Program-made: the position numbers and the translations under genes | The notes under the pieces: generated by a model | What the model was told of the DNA's origin: nothing | The model's database searches: none | The model's input: the letters and a program-made list of their open reading frames with translations, nothing else | Source: an uncultured bacterium | GTDB taxonomy: Bacteria; Bacteroidota; Bacteroidia; Bacteroidales; Bacteroidaceae | DNA: 64,000 nt | Assembly: GCA_946188155.1 (NCBI GenBank) | Contig: CAMHUC010000002.1 | Span: 1 to 64,000 of the forward strand | Direction of reading: 5' to 3' | Part shown: positions 16,500 to 25,591 of the stretch, piece by piece | Numbering within the stretch: the stretch's first letter is position 1 | Layout of the letters: the number at the start of each line of letters is the position of its first letter

Positions 16500-18392
16500 T
16501 TACTCTAAATAGGTATATCCATAGAGGCCGGAGCGGTAGTTGGAGAGGAATTCCTTACCCTCTTCCAGGCTGATCTTTCCCTGCTTGACGCTCTTGGCCA
16601 CCCACACCTCCAGCTGTCGTACAAGTTTCTTGGGGTCGTACTGCACGTAGTCGAGCACCTCGGCCACCGTCTCGCCGTCGATAATCTGGTCGATGTGGTA
16701 GCTACCGTCTTTCTCTGAGATGTGTACGGCGTTGGTGTCGCCGAAGAGGTTATGCATGTCGCCGAGGATTTCCTGATAGGCCCCCACGAGGAATACGCCG
16801 AGGTAGTATGGCTCGTTCTTGCGTAGGGCGTGTACGGGCAGCGAGTGCGAGTTGTTGCGGTTGGTGACGAAGGATGCTATCTTGCCGTCGCTGTCGCAGG
16901 TGATGTCCTGCAGGGTGGCGTTGCGCGTGGGTCGTTCGTCGAGCCGCTGGATAGGCATGATGGGGAATAGCTGGTCGATGGCCCACGAGTCGGGCAGGCT
17001 CTGGAAGAGCGAGAAGTTGCAGAAATATTTGTCGGCCAGCAGCTTGTCGATGTTCATCAGTTCCTCGGGGATGTGCTTGAGGCTCTTGGTGAGGATGTTA
17101 ATCTCGTGGCATACGCTCCAGTACATGGCCTCAATCTCTGCCCGTGTCTTGAGGTCTACGATGCCGTGCGAGAACAGGTCGAGCACCTCGTCGCGTATTT
17201 GCTCTGCGTCGTGCCAGTCCTCCAGCACGTTGCGGGGTGACAGGTTGTCCCATATCTCGTAGAGGTCTTTCACCAGCTGGTGGGCGTTCTCGTCGGGTTC
17301 ATACTCCTCTGGCATCTCCGGCAGCGAGGCCGTCTCCAGCACGTCGATGATGAGCACAGAGTGGTGGGCCGCCAGCGAGCGTCCGCTCTCGGTGATGATG
17401 TTGGGGTGGGGCAGGTCGTTCTTGTTGGCTGCCTCTACGAAGGTGTAGATACAGTCGTTGACGTATTCCTGTATGGAGTAGTTGACCGACGACTCGCTCG
17501 ACGGTGAGCGGGTGCCGTCGTAGTCGACGCCCAGTCCGCCGCCGCAGTCCACGAAGTCTACGTTGTAGCCCATCTTGTGCAGCTGGATATAGAACTGCGA
17601 AGCCTCGCGCAGTGCTGTCTGTATGCGTCGTATCTTGGTGATTTGGCTGCCGATGTGGAAGTGGATGAGTCGCAGACAGTCGCGCATGTCCTTCTTGTCG
17701 AGCATATCGAGGGCTTCGAGCAGCTCGGCACTCGTCAGTCCGAACTTCGAGGCGTCGCCTCCGCTCTCCTCCCACTTGCCGCTGCCGCTGCTGGCCAGCT
17801 TGATGCGGATGCCGATATTGGGCCGGATGTTCATCTTCTTGGCCACTCGGGCAATAATCTCCAGTTCGTTGAGCTTCTCCACGACGATGAAGATGCGCTT
17901 GCCCATCTTCTGAGCCAGCAGTGCCAGCTCGATGTAGCCCTGGTCCTTGTAGCCGTTGCACACGATGATGGAGTCGCTCTGGCACTGTACGGCTATCACG
18001 GCATGCAGTTCGGGCTTGGAGCCTGCCTCCACGCCGAGGTTGAACTTCTTGCCGTGCGAGATGATTTCCTCCACCACGGGCTGTATCTGGTTCACCTTGA
18101 TGGGGTACACCACGTAGTTCTCCCCTTTGTAGTCATATTCCTCGGCGGCTTTCTTGAAACAGCTCCACGTCTTTTCGATGCGGTTGTCGAGGATGTCGGG
18201 GAAGCGCAGCAGCACGGGCGGCGTGACGTCGCGCAGGGCCAGTTCGTCCATCACTTCACGCAAGTCTATCTGCGTGTTGTTCTTACATGGAGTAACATAG
18301 ACATCGCCTTTGTCGTTGATGCCGAAGTAGGAGGTGCCCCATCCGTTGATGTTGTAGAGCTCCTTGGAGTCGTCGATGGTCCATTTTTTCAT
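16500..18392 (-). CDS. speA: Biosynthetic arginine decarboxylase
   Basis: YPIKVNQ, GVEAGSKPEL, HFHIGSQI, DCGGGLGVDYDGT, ITESGRSLAAHH. Confidence 0.93.
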   Translation of the reverse strand: MKKWTIDDSKELYNINGWGTSYFGINDKGDVYVTPCKNNTQIDLREVMDELALRDVTPPVLLRFPDILDNRIEKTWSCFKKAAEEYDYKGENYVVYPIKVNQIQPVVEEIISHGKKFNLGVEAGSKPELHAVIAVQCQSDSIIVCNGYKDQGYIELALLAQKMGKRIFIVVEKLNELEIIARVAKKMNIRPNIGIRIKLASSGSGKWEESGGDASKFGLTSAELLEALDMLDKKDMRDCLRLIHFHIGSQITKIRRIQTALREASQFYIQLHKMGYNVDFVDCGGGLGVDYDGTRSPSSESSVNYSIQEYVNDCIYTFVEAANKNDLPHPNIITESGRSLAAHHSVLIIDVLETASLPEMPEEYEPDENAHQLVKDLYEIWDNLSPRNVLEDWHDAEQIRDEVLDLFSHGIVDLKTRAEIEAMYWSVCHEINILTKSLKHIPEELMNIDKLLADKYFCNFSLFQSLPDSWAIDQLFPIMPIQRLDERPTRNATLQDITCDSDGKIASFVTNRNNSHSLPVHALRKNEPYYLGVFLVGAYQEILGDMHNLFGDTNAVHISEKDGSYHIDQIIDGETVAEVLDYVQYDPKKLVRQLEVWVAKSVKQGKISLEEGKEFLSNYRSGLYGYTYLE

Positions 18393-18934
18393 TTGGCTTC
18401 GGTTTTTTGTAAGTTTAGCAGTTCCTTTACATTCTTCACGCAGGTCTGAAGTTTCGACATGTCGTCTATCAGCGTGACGTCGAGGGTGTAGCGGGCCTTG
18501 GTGTAGAAGGGCTCGCGCTTCTGGAGTTGTTCGCGGATGAAGGCAATCAGTTCGCCCTCCGACTTGCCGCGCAGCAGCGGTCGGTCGTTCTTGCTCATCT
18601 TCAGGTGCTTGTAGAGCGTCTCCGGGTCCAGCTTCAGATATACCACCTGCCCCTGTTGGTTCATGTAGTCGATGTTGTCGAAGAAGCAGGGCGTGCCGCC
18701 GCCGCAGCTGATGATGACGTCCTCAAACTCGGCCACCTCGTGTAGCATGTTGTGTTCTATCTGGCGGAAGCCCTCTTCGCCGCGCTCTTCGAAGATTTGT
18801 CCCACGGTCTTGCGCATGCGGCTGGTGATGTACCAGTCGAGGTCGTAGAATGGAACGCCCAGTTCCTTGGCCAGCGCTTTGCCGATTGTTGTCTTGCCGG
18901 CACCCATGTAGCCGATGAGGATAACCCTGATCAT
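18389..18934 (-). CDS. aroK: Shikimate kinase
   Basis: ILIGYMGAGKTTIGKALA, ISCGGGTPCF. Confidence 0.9.
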   Translation of the reverse strand: MIRVILIGYMGAGKTTIGKALAKELGVPFYDLDWYITSRMRKTVGQIFEERGEEGFRQIEHNMLHEVAEFEDVIISCGGGTPCFFDNIDYMNQQGQVVYLKLDPETLYKHLKMSKNDRPLLRGKSEGELIAFIREQLQKREPFYTKARYTLDVTLIDDMSKLQTCVKNVKELLNLQKTEAK

Positions 18935-18971
18935 TTACTATTTACGGATTTACTATTTACGGATATACTAT

Positions 18972-21293
18972 TTACGGCTTACTATTACGATTGGCGGGTG
19001 CGGCATTGATGATGTCCATGCACTCCTCCAGGGTCAGTTCGGCGGCCTTCTCGTGCAGCTTCTTGGGCAGTCGGTAGTTCTTGCCGTCGTAGGCCAGGTA
19101 TGGGCCATAGCGTCCGTTGAGGACTTGCAGGTTCGGATCTTCGTCGAACGACTTGAGGTGCTTCTGGGTCTCCTCCTGTCGCTTGTCCTCTATCAGCTTG
19201 ATGGCTGTCTCGAGGGTGATGGTCAGCGGGTCCTCGTTCTTGGGCAGCGAGATGAATTTCTTGTTGTGCAGCACGTAGGGGCCGAATCGTCCACTGCCGA
19301 TGGTGACCGTAGCCCCCTCATAGTTGCCCAGGGTCCGCGGCAGCTTGAACAGTTCGAGGGCTTCCTCCAGGGTGATGCTCTCCATCGACTTGTCCTTGGG
19401 CATCTGTGCGAACAGGGGCTTGTCCTTGTCGTCGGCGGAGCCTATCTGGACCACAGGCCCGAAGCGTCCGATTTTCACGAACACGGGCTTGCCGCTCTTG
19501 GGGTCGATGCCCACCTGTCGCTCTCCGGCCTTATGCTCCGAGCGGGCGTTCATTGTCTTTTCAACGGTGGGTTCGAAACTCTTGTAGAACGTCTTGAGCA
19601 TCGCCTGCCACTGTTCGTCGCCGTCGGCTATCTTGTCGAAGTCCTGCTCCACCTTGGCGGTGAAGTTGTAGTCCATGATGTCCTTGAAGTGCTCCATGAG
19701 GAAGTCGTTCACCACCAGGCCGATGTCCGTTGGCAGCAGCTTCCCCTTCTCCGAGCCTACCATCTCCTTGCGCTGCTTCTGGCTGATCTGCTTGCCTTTC
19801 AGGATGTCGACGGTGTAGAATCGCTCTTCGCCTTTCTTGTCGCCTTTCTGCACGTACTCGCGCTGCTGTATCGTAGAGATGGTGGGAGCGTAGGTCGACG
19901 GACGGCCGATGCCCAGCTCCTCAAGCTTATGCACGAGGCTGGCCTCGGTGTAGCGCTGCGGGCCCTGGGTGAACTTCTCCGTGGCCAGGATTTCGCGGCG
20001 CGTCAGCTGCTGGCCCTCTGCGAGCGGCGGCAGCGTGTGCGAGTACTCGTCCTGCTGCTCCTCGTCGTCGGCCGACTCACGGTACACCTTGATGAATCCG
20101 TCGAACTTGACCACCTCGCCCTGGGCTACGAACAGCTCCTGGCTGCCGCTGACGGAGATGTTGGCCGTGGTCTTCTCAATCTCCGCGTCGGCCATCTGGC
20201 TGGCGGCGGTGCGCTTCCATATCAGGTCGTAGAGCCGCTTCTCCTGCGGCGTGCCTTCTATCTCTGTCTGGTTCATATAGGTGGGGCGGATGGCCTCGTG
20301 GGCCTCCTGGGCACCCTTCGAGCTGGTGTGATACTGGCGCGTCTTGCTGTACTGCTCGCCGTAGAGCTTGGTGATTTCCTCCTTGCTGGCTCCGAGGCAG
20401 AGTGTCGACAGGTTGACCGAGTCGGTACGCATGTAGGTGATGAGTCCGTTCTCGTAGAGGTGCTGGGCCAGCATCATTGTCTGGCTGACGGTATAGCCCA
20501 GCTTGCGGGCGGCCTCCTGCTGCATGGTGGAGGTGGTGAAGGGGGGAGCGGGCGTGCGCTTGAGCGGTTTCTTGCTGACGCTCTCCACGGTGAAGGTGGC
20601 GTCCTTGCAGTGCTCCAGGAAGGCCGTCACCTCCTCGTGGGTCTTGAAGCGGCTGGCCAGCGTGGCCTTTACCTCGGTGGCCGACCCGTCGGGGTTGGTG
20701 ATGGCGAACACGCCGTTCACGTTATAGAATGTCTCGCTCTTGAAGCTGTCCACCTCGCGCTCCCGCTCCACAATCAGCCTCACGGCAACACTCTGCACGC
20801 GGCCTGCCGAGAGGGCGGGCTTCACCTTGCGCCATAGTACCGGCGAGAGCTTGAAGCCCACCAGGCGGTCGAGCACGCGGCGGGCCTGCTGGGCGTTCAC
20901 CAGGTTCATGTCCAGGTGGCGCGGGTGCTCGATGGCCTCCAGGATGGCTGGCTTGGTGATTTCGTGGAACACGATGCGGTTGGTCTTTTCTTCGTCCAGG
21001 CCCAGCACCTCGCACAGGTGCCAGGAGATAGCCTCTCCCTCACGGTCCTCATCGGATGCGAGCCATACCTTGTCGGCTTTCTCGGCCTTGGCCTGTAGCT
21101 CGGCCACGAGCTTCATCTTCTCGGCGGGGATTTCGTATTCCGGCTCGAGTGTCTTGTCGTCGATGCTCAGCTCTTTCTTCTTCAGGTCGCGGATGTGACC
21201 ATAACTCGACATCACCTTGAAGTCCTTTCCGAGGAACTTCTCGATGGTCTTTGCCTTGGCGGGAGACTCTACTATTACGAGATTCTTTTGCAT
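18972..21293 (-). CDS. topA: DNA topoisomerase I
   Basis: MQKNLVIVESPAKAKTIEKFLG; LASDEDREGEAISWHL; MRTDSVNLS. Confidence 0.95.
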   Translation of the reverse strand: MQKNLVIVESPAKAKTIEKFLGKDFKVMSSYGHIRDLKKKELSIDDKTLEPEYEIPAEKMKLVAELQAKAEKADKVWLASDEDREGEAISWHLCEVLGLDEEKTNRIVFHEITKPAILEAIEHPRHLDMNLVNAQQARRVLDRLVGFKLSPVLWRKVKPALSAGRVQSVAVRLIVEREREVDSFKSETFYNVNGVFAITNPDGSATEVKATLASRFKTHEEVTAFLEHCKDATFTVESVSKKPLKRTPAPPFTTSTMQQEAARKLGYTVSQTMMLAQHLYENGLITYMRTDSVNLSTLCLGASKEEITKLYGEQYSKTRQYHTSSKGAQEAHEAIRPTYMNQTEIEGTPQEKRLYDLIWKRTAASQMADAEIEKTTANISVSGSQELFVAQGEVVKFDGFIKVYRESADDEEQQDEYSHTLPPLAEGQQLTRREILATEKFTQGPQRYTEASLVHKLEELGIGRPSTYAPTISTIQQREYVQKGDKKGEERFYTVDILKGKQISQKQRKEMVGSEKGKLLPTDIGLVVNDFLMEHFKDIMDYNFTAKVEQDFDKIADGDEQWQAMLKTFYKSFEPTVEKTMNARSEHKAGERQVGIDPKSGKPVFVKIGRFGPVVQIGSADDKDKPLFAQMPKDKSMESITLEEALELFKLPRTLGNYEGATVTIGSGRFGPYVLHNKKFISLPKNEDPLTITLETAIKLIEDKRQEETQKHLKSFDEDPNLQVLNGRYGPYLAYDGKNYRLPKKLHEKAAELTLEECMDIINAAPANRNSKP

Positions 21294-21380
21294 ACTTTTG
21301 GTCTTTATGTTCAATTTGGGGTGCAAAAGTAAGCAAAAAACTTTCTCTCACCTTATTTATATATAAGATTTTTCGATTTA

Positions 21381-21902
21381 TTAACTCTTCAGCTGCAAAA
21401 AAGTGTGTACGGCCTGCCGGATGGAGCGCAGTCCGAAGCGCTCCACATACACCTCCCTCAGGGGCACCCATGCGCATTCGGCCACGTCGTCGGCAGCCTT
21501 CAGCGTGTCGTTGTCTGCATGGCAGACGTAGAACATGTCGAGCGTGTGGATGTCCATGCCCGAGTAGCGGTAGACGTTGGGGATGGAGAAGAGGTATTCC
21601 ACCTTTTCTACCTCCAGCCCCGTCTCTTCCTTTATCTCGCGCCGGATGCCCTGCTCGCCCGTCTCGCCGTTGTCCACGAAGCCGCCGGGCAGGTCGAGGG
21701 TGCCCTTGGCGGGGTCCTTGGCCCGGCGCGCCACGAGCAGCTCGCCCCGGCTGTTGAGGATGAAGGCTGCCGTGGCCGCGCTGGGGTTCTGGTAGTAGGT
21801 GAACCCGCAGCTGGCACAGTGGCGGCTTTTGAAGTTGTTGATCTCGAAGTCCGCGCTGCCGCACTTGGGGCAGAATCGGAATAGTTCCAGCGGATGTTGC
21901 AT
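21381..21902 (-). CDS. NUDIX hydrolase with N-terminal zinc ribbon
   Basis: CPKCGS...CASCGF; GFVDNGETGEQGIRREIKEETGLEVE Nudix box. Confidence 0.88.
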   Translation of the reverse strand: MQHPLELFRFCPKCGSADFEINNFKSRHCASCGFTYYQNPSAATAAFILNSRGELLVARRAKDPAKGTLDLPGGFVDNGETGEQGIRREIKEETGLEVEKVEYLFSIPNVYRYSGMDIHTLDMFYVCHADNDTLKAADDVAECAWVPLREVYVERFGLRSIRQAVHTFLQLKS

Positions 21903-21916
21903 CTTTTTTCTTTTTT

Positions 21917-22015
21917 GTTTATAGTTTATGGTTTATAGTTTATAGCTGATTACCCTACAAGCCCTTCTGCCTGCAGATGTAATCATCTATAAACTATAAA
22001 CCATAAACTATAAAC
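21917..22015. repeat. 29-bp perfect inverted repeat built of heptamers
   Basis: gtttatagtttatggtttatagtttatag (21917-45) vs ctataaactataaaccataaactataaac (21987-22015), plus an inner TGATTAC/GTAATCA pair. Confidence 0.85.
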
Positions 22016-22052
22016 TATAAACCATAAACCATAAACTGTAAACCGTAAGCCA

Positions 22053-23504
22053 TCACCAGTTGTCCGTGCGGAAGGGGAACAGGGGCAGGTTGCCGCCATT
22101 CCTGACGTTGCCCAGCTGCCAGTTCTTGAAGCAGTAGCGCACGGCCACCGGCTTCTTCACCTCGGGGCAGGTGATGAGGATGGCCTCGTCCCAGTAGCCG
22201 CCGCCGGGCTGCCAGAAGTGGCGCGCCTGGGCGGGATGGAACACGCGGTCCTGGCCAGCCACCTCGAAGCCCTGCATCTGCTCGAAGGGGGCATCGCACC
22301 AGTAGTTGTCCTGCGTGTGGATCAGCACCGAGTCGCCCTTGATGGTCATGTCCTTATACGACGAACTCTGGTACTGGATGGTCTTCATGCCGTAGTCGCG
22401 GTTCAGGGCTGTAAATGCCAGGCGCTCGCCCACGGGCTGCTTCTGCGAGGGGTGTATCTGAGTGGTCTCGTAGGGCTTCACCAGGTCGTTGGTGCATACC
22501 AGCGAGCTGTTGGGGATGATCTGGGCAGCCTTCCACTGCTGTTCGCGCAGCAGTGCCCCGCTGATGCCGTCGGGGCCGTCGCCATAGACGTAGGGGGCTA
22601 TCTGTACGAAGTAGAAGGGTATCTCGCCCAGTCCGAACTGCTGTCTCCACTGCTCCACGAGCAGCTTCAGCCGCTGCGAGTACTGGTCGCCAGGGTCGCC
22701 CACGTTCGAGCAGCCCTGGTAGAAGAGTATGCCCTTCACCGTGTAGTTCAGGATGGGGTTGAAGGTGCCGTTGCCCCAGAGCATGGCGCGGTGGTAGTCC
22801 CATTCCTTCTTGAAGTTGACGATGCCCATCGAGTCGGTCGGCTCCTGGGTGTATTTCTCCAGGTTCTCCTTCGTCAGCCAGCTCTCCACGCGCGAACCTC
22901 CTTTATTAGCCTCGATGATACCCACGGGGATGTCGAGCGTGCGGCTCACTAACCGGGCGAAGAAGTAGCCCGTGGCCGAGAAGTCGGGTACCGTCTGTGG
23001 CGTACAGACGCGCCACTCGCACTGCGCATCCTCCTGGGGCGTCATGCGCATGATGCTGGGAATCTTCACCGAGCGCACACCCTTCGACTGCAGGGCGTCC
23101 ACCACGTGGTGGTTGTAGCCCTCCACGGGGCACATGCCGAAGCCCTTGACGGGCATCTCCATGTTCGACTGCCCGGCGCACACCCATACCTCGCCGCTCA
23201 CCACGTTGCGTATGGTCAGCGGCTCGCCGTCGTCGAAGGTGATGGTCAGCGGCTCGTACGAGGCTTTCGGCGTCTTGACCTTCACGAGCCACTTGCCGTC
23301 GCGACCGGCCTTCGCCGTCACGGCCTCGCTGCTCCACGAGGTGGTCACCTTCACCGTCGCTCCGGCCTTCGCCCACCCCCAGAGGCGGGCATCGGTCTGC
23401 TGTTGTAGTACCATGTTGTCGCAGATGATGTGCGGCAGCCTTACCTTGGCCTGGGCACCCATGGCGAGCGCGGCGAGGGCCATCGTTACGAGAATCTTCT
23501 TCAT
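22053..23504 (-). CDS. Sialate O-acetylesterase (SGNH type), secreted
   Basis: VWVCAGQSNMEMP, IIEANKGGSRVESWL, LFYQGCSNVGDP, IHPSQKQPVGERLA. Confidence 0.88.
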   Translation of the reverse strand: MKKILVTMALAALAMGAQAKVRLPHIICDNMVLQQQTDARLWGWAKAGATVKVTTSWSSEAVTAKAGRDGKWLVKVKTPKASYEPLTITFDDGEPLTIRNVVSGEVWVCAGQSNMEMPVKGFGMCPVEGYNHHVVDALQSKGVRSVKIPSIMRMTPQEDAQCEWRVCTPQTVPDFSATGYFFARLVSRTLDIPVGIIEANKGGSRVESWLTKENLEKYTQEPTDSMGIVNFKKEWDYHRAMLWGNGTFNPILNYTVKGILFYQGCSNVGDPGDQYSQRLKLLVEQWRQQFGLGEIPFYFVQIAPYVYGDGPDGISGALLREQQWKAAQIIPNSSLVCTNDLVKPYETTQIHPSQKQPVGERLAFTALNRDYGMKTIQYQSSSYKDMTIKGDSVLIHTQDNYWCDAPFEQMQGFEVAGQDRVFHPAQARHFWQPGGGYWDEAILITCPEVKKPVAVRYCFKNWQLGNVRNGGNLPLFPFRTDNW

Positions 23505-23625
23505 TGCTATGCTTTAAGTTTTCAGTTTTTGCTTGCAAAGGTACGAATTTCTTTGTAAGCAGCCAAAACTTTTCGGCGAAAAATGGGGCTGCTGATGCGC
23601 GGTTTGTCAGTTTTTCGGCAAAAAG

Positions 23626-23657
23626 TTTGGTAGGTTAGGGATTATTGCTTATCTTTG
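23626..23657 (+). promoter_or_regulatory. Promoter of alpha/beta hydrolase
   Basis: TTTG (23626-29), 20-bp spacer, TATCTTTG (23650-57). Confidence 0.6.
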
Positions 23658-23673
23658 CCGAAAAAAGAAGAAA

Positions 23674-24510
23674 ATGAAACGCTTAAAGACAGTTATGACC
23701 ATGCTGCTGCTCACGCTCTGCGCAGCAGCCTTTGCACAGAAAGGAACGAAAATGGAACTATGGCCCAAGGGTGCGCCCAACGACAATGGCGACGAGAAGG
23801 ACAAGGCTGAACTCACCGTCTATCTGCCTGATGCCAAGAAGGCCACGGGGCGCGCCGTCGTCTGCTGCCCCGGTGGCGGCTATACCCACCTGGCGATGGA
23901 CCACGAGGGGCACCAGTGGGCCACTTTCTTCAACTCTAAGGGCATCGCCCTCATCGTGGTGAAGTACCGCATGCCCCACGGCAATCCCCAGGTGCCCATC
24001 AGCGATGCCGAGGAGGCCGTCAAGACCGTGCGCCGCAATGCCCAGGCCTGGCACATCGACAAGGACGACGTGGGCATCATGGGATTCTCCGCCGGCGGCC
24101 ATCTGGCATCGACCGTGGCCACCCACTCCAAGGGCGACGCGGCCCCCAACTTCCAGATTCTCTTCTATCCCGTCATCACGATGGACCCGGCCTTCACCCA
24201 CATGGGTTCGCACGACAACTTCCTGGGAACCAACCTCTCGAAGAAACAGCAGAAGAAGATGGAGCTGGAGTACAGCAACGACGTGCAGGTGAACCGCACC
24301 ACGCCCCGCGCCTTCATCGCCCTGAGCGACGACGACCGCGCCGTGCCTGCCGCCAACGGCTTCAACTACTACTCCGAGCTCTACCGCCACGACGTGCCTG
24401 CCTCGCTCCACATCTATCCTACCGGCGGCCACGGCTGGGGATACCGCGAGTCGTTCACCTACCACTACCTGATGATCTTCGAGCTGAAGGCCTGGCTGGA
24501 GAGCTTCTAA
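23674..24510 (+). CDS. Alpha/beta hydrolase (acetyl xylan esterase-like), secreted
   Basis: AVVCCPGGGYTHLAMDHEG, MGFSAGGHLASTVATH, PTGGHGWGY. Confidence 0.85.
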   Translation: MKRLKTVMTMLLLTLCAAAFAQKGTKMELWPKGAPNDNGDEKDKAELTVYLPDAKKATGRAVVCCPGGGYTHLAMDHEGHQWATFFNSKGIALIVVKYRMPHGNPQVPISDAEEAVKTVRRNAQAWHIDKDDVGIMGFSAGGHLASTVATHSKGDAAPNFQILFYPVITMDPAFTHMGSHDNFLGTNLSKKQQKKMELEYSNDVQVNRTTPRAFIALSDDDRAVPAANGFNYYSELYRHDVPASLHIYPTGGHGWGYRESFTYHYLMIFELKAWLESF

Positions 24511-24554
24511 ACCCTGTAAGTAACTCTGGTTTCCCACCCCTCAAACCTTTTAAG

Positions 24555-24738
24555 AACAACGAATTAAGACGAATTTTACGAATTGCACAAATGAAAACAA
24601 GTTCTACGAATCATACGCGCTCGGCTCTGCGAAAGGACGCAAGAATTTGCTACGCGCAGACAGTCGCCGCCTGCGGCGAAAATTTGTGGAATTAGTTATA
24701 ATTCGTACAATTCGTGAGATTCGTCTTAATTCGTTGTT
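24555..24738. repeat. MITE-like element bounded by an imperfect inverted repeat
   Basis: aacaacgaattaagacgaattttacgaattg (24555-85) vs caattcgtgagattcgtcttaattcgttgtt (24708-38), two mismatches; internal CGCCGC-CT-GCGGCG. Confidence 0.7.
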
Positions 24739-24784
24739 GAAAATAACTCGATCCCCCGCACCCCCGAATAAATAAGTAGAAACA

Positions 24785-25561
24785 ATGGCACTAATCATCG
24801 GACTCCTGATCCCCCTCCTGGGAACCATGCTCGGGGCAGCCTTCGTATTCCTGATGAAGGACGAGATGTCGCCCCGGTTGCAGAAATCACTGTTGGGTTT
24901 CGCCTCGGGCGTGATGGTGGCGGCGTCGGTATGGTCGCTGCTCATTCCCGCCATGGAGATGGAGGCGGCACGCGGCCCCTGGTCGGTGCTGCCCGCCGCC
25001 GTGGGCTTCCTGCTGGGCATCGCCTTCCTGCTGCTGCTCGACGAGCTGACGCCCCACCTGCATATCGGCACCGACAAGCCCGAAGGCCCCCGCTCCCACC
25101 TCTCGCGCACGGCCATGCTGGCCCTGGCCGTCACCATCCACAACCTGCCCGAGGGCATGGCCGTGGGTGTGGTGTTCGCCGGGGCCGGGGAGGGCGCTGC
25201 CGGCCTGTCGCTGGCCAGCGCCCTGGCCGTCAGCATCGGCATTGCCATCCAGAACGTGCCCGAGGGGGCCATCATTTCCATGCCCATGCGTGCGGCAGGC
25301 AATACGAAGTGGCGCTCCTTCGTCATCGGCAGCCTCAGTGGCGCCGTCGAGCCGGTAGGTGCCCTGGCAGTGGTGCTGCTGGCCTCGCTGATGACGCCCG
25401 TGCTGCCCTATATGCTGGCCTTCGCCGCCGGGGCCATGTTCTATGTAGTGATTGAAGAATTGATTCCCGAAGCCAGCGAGGGCGAACACTCCAACCTCAG
25501 CACCATCGGCTTTGCCGTAGGCTTTGTGCTGATGATGGTGCTCGACGTGGTGATGGGATAA
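24785..25561 (+). CDS. ZIP family metal transporter
   Basis: AVTIHNLPEGMAVGVVFAG, SIGIAIQNVPEGAIISMPMR, hydrophobic helices. Confidence 0.88.
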   Translation: MALIIGLLIPLLGTMLGAAFVFLMKDEMSPRLQKSLLGFASGVMVAASVWSLLIPAMEMEAARGPWSVLPAAVGFLLGIAFLLLLDELTPHLHIGTDKPEGPRSHLSRTAMLALAVTIHNLPEGMAVGVVFAGAGEGAAGLSLASALAVSIGIAIQNVPEGAIISMPMRAAGNTKWRSFVIGSLSGAVEPVGALAVVLLASLMTPVLPYMLAFAAGAMFYVVIEELIPEASEGEHSNLSTIGFAVGFVLMMVLDVVMG

Positions 25562-25591
25562 CTAAACAGTCAAATAAACTAAAACTAATTT

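Noticed and set aside
18915-20837. 640-aa plus-strand ORF
   Set aside because: Antisense shadow of topA; low-complexity Leu/Val/Gly-rich translation, no motifs.
24604-25326. 240-aa minus-strand ORF
   Set aside because: Antisense to the ZIP transporter plus translated MITE-like repeat.
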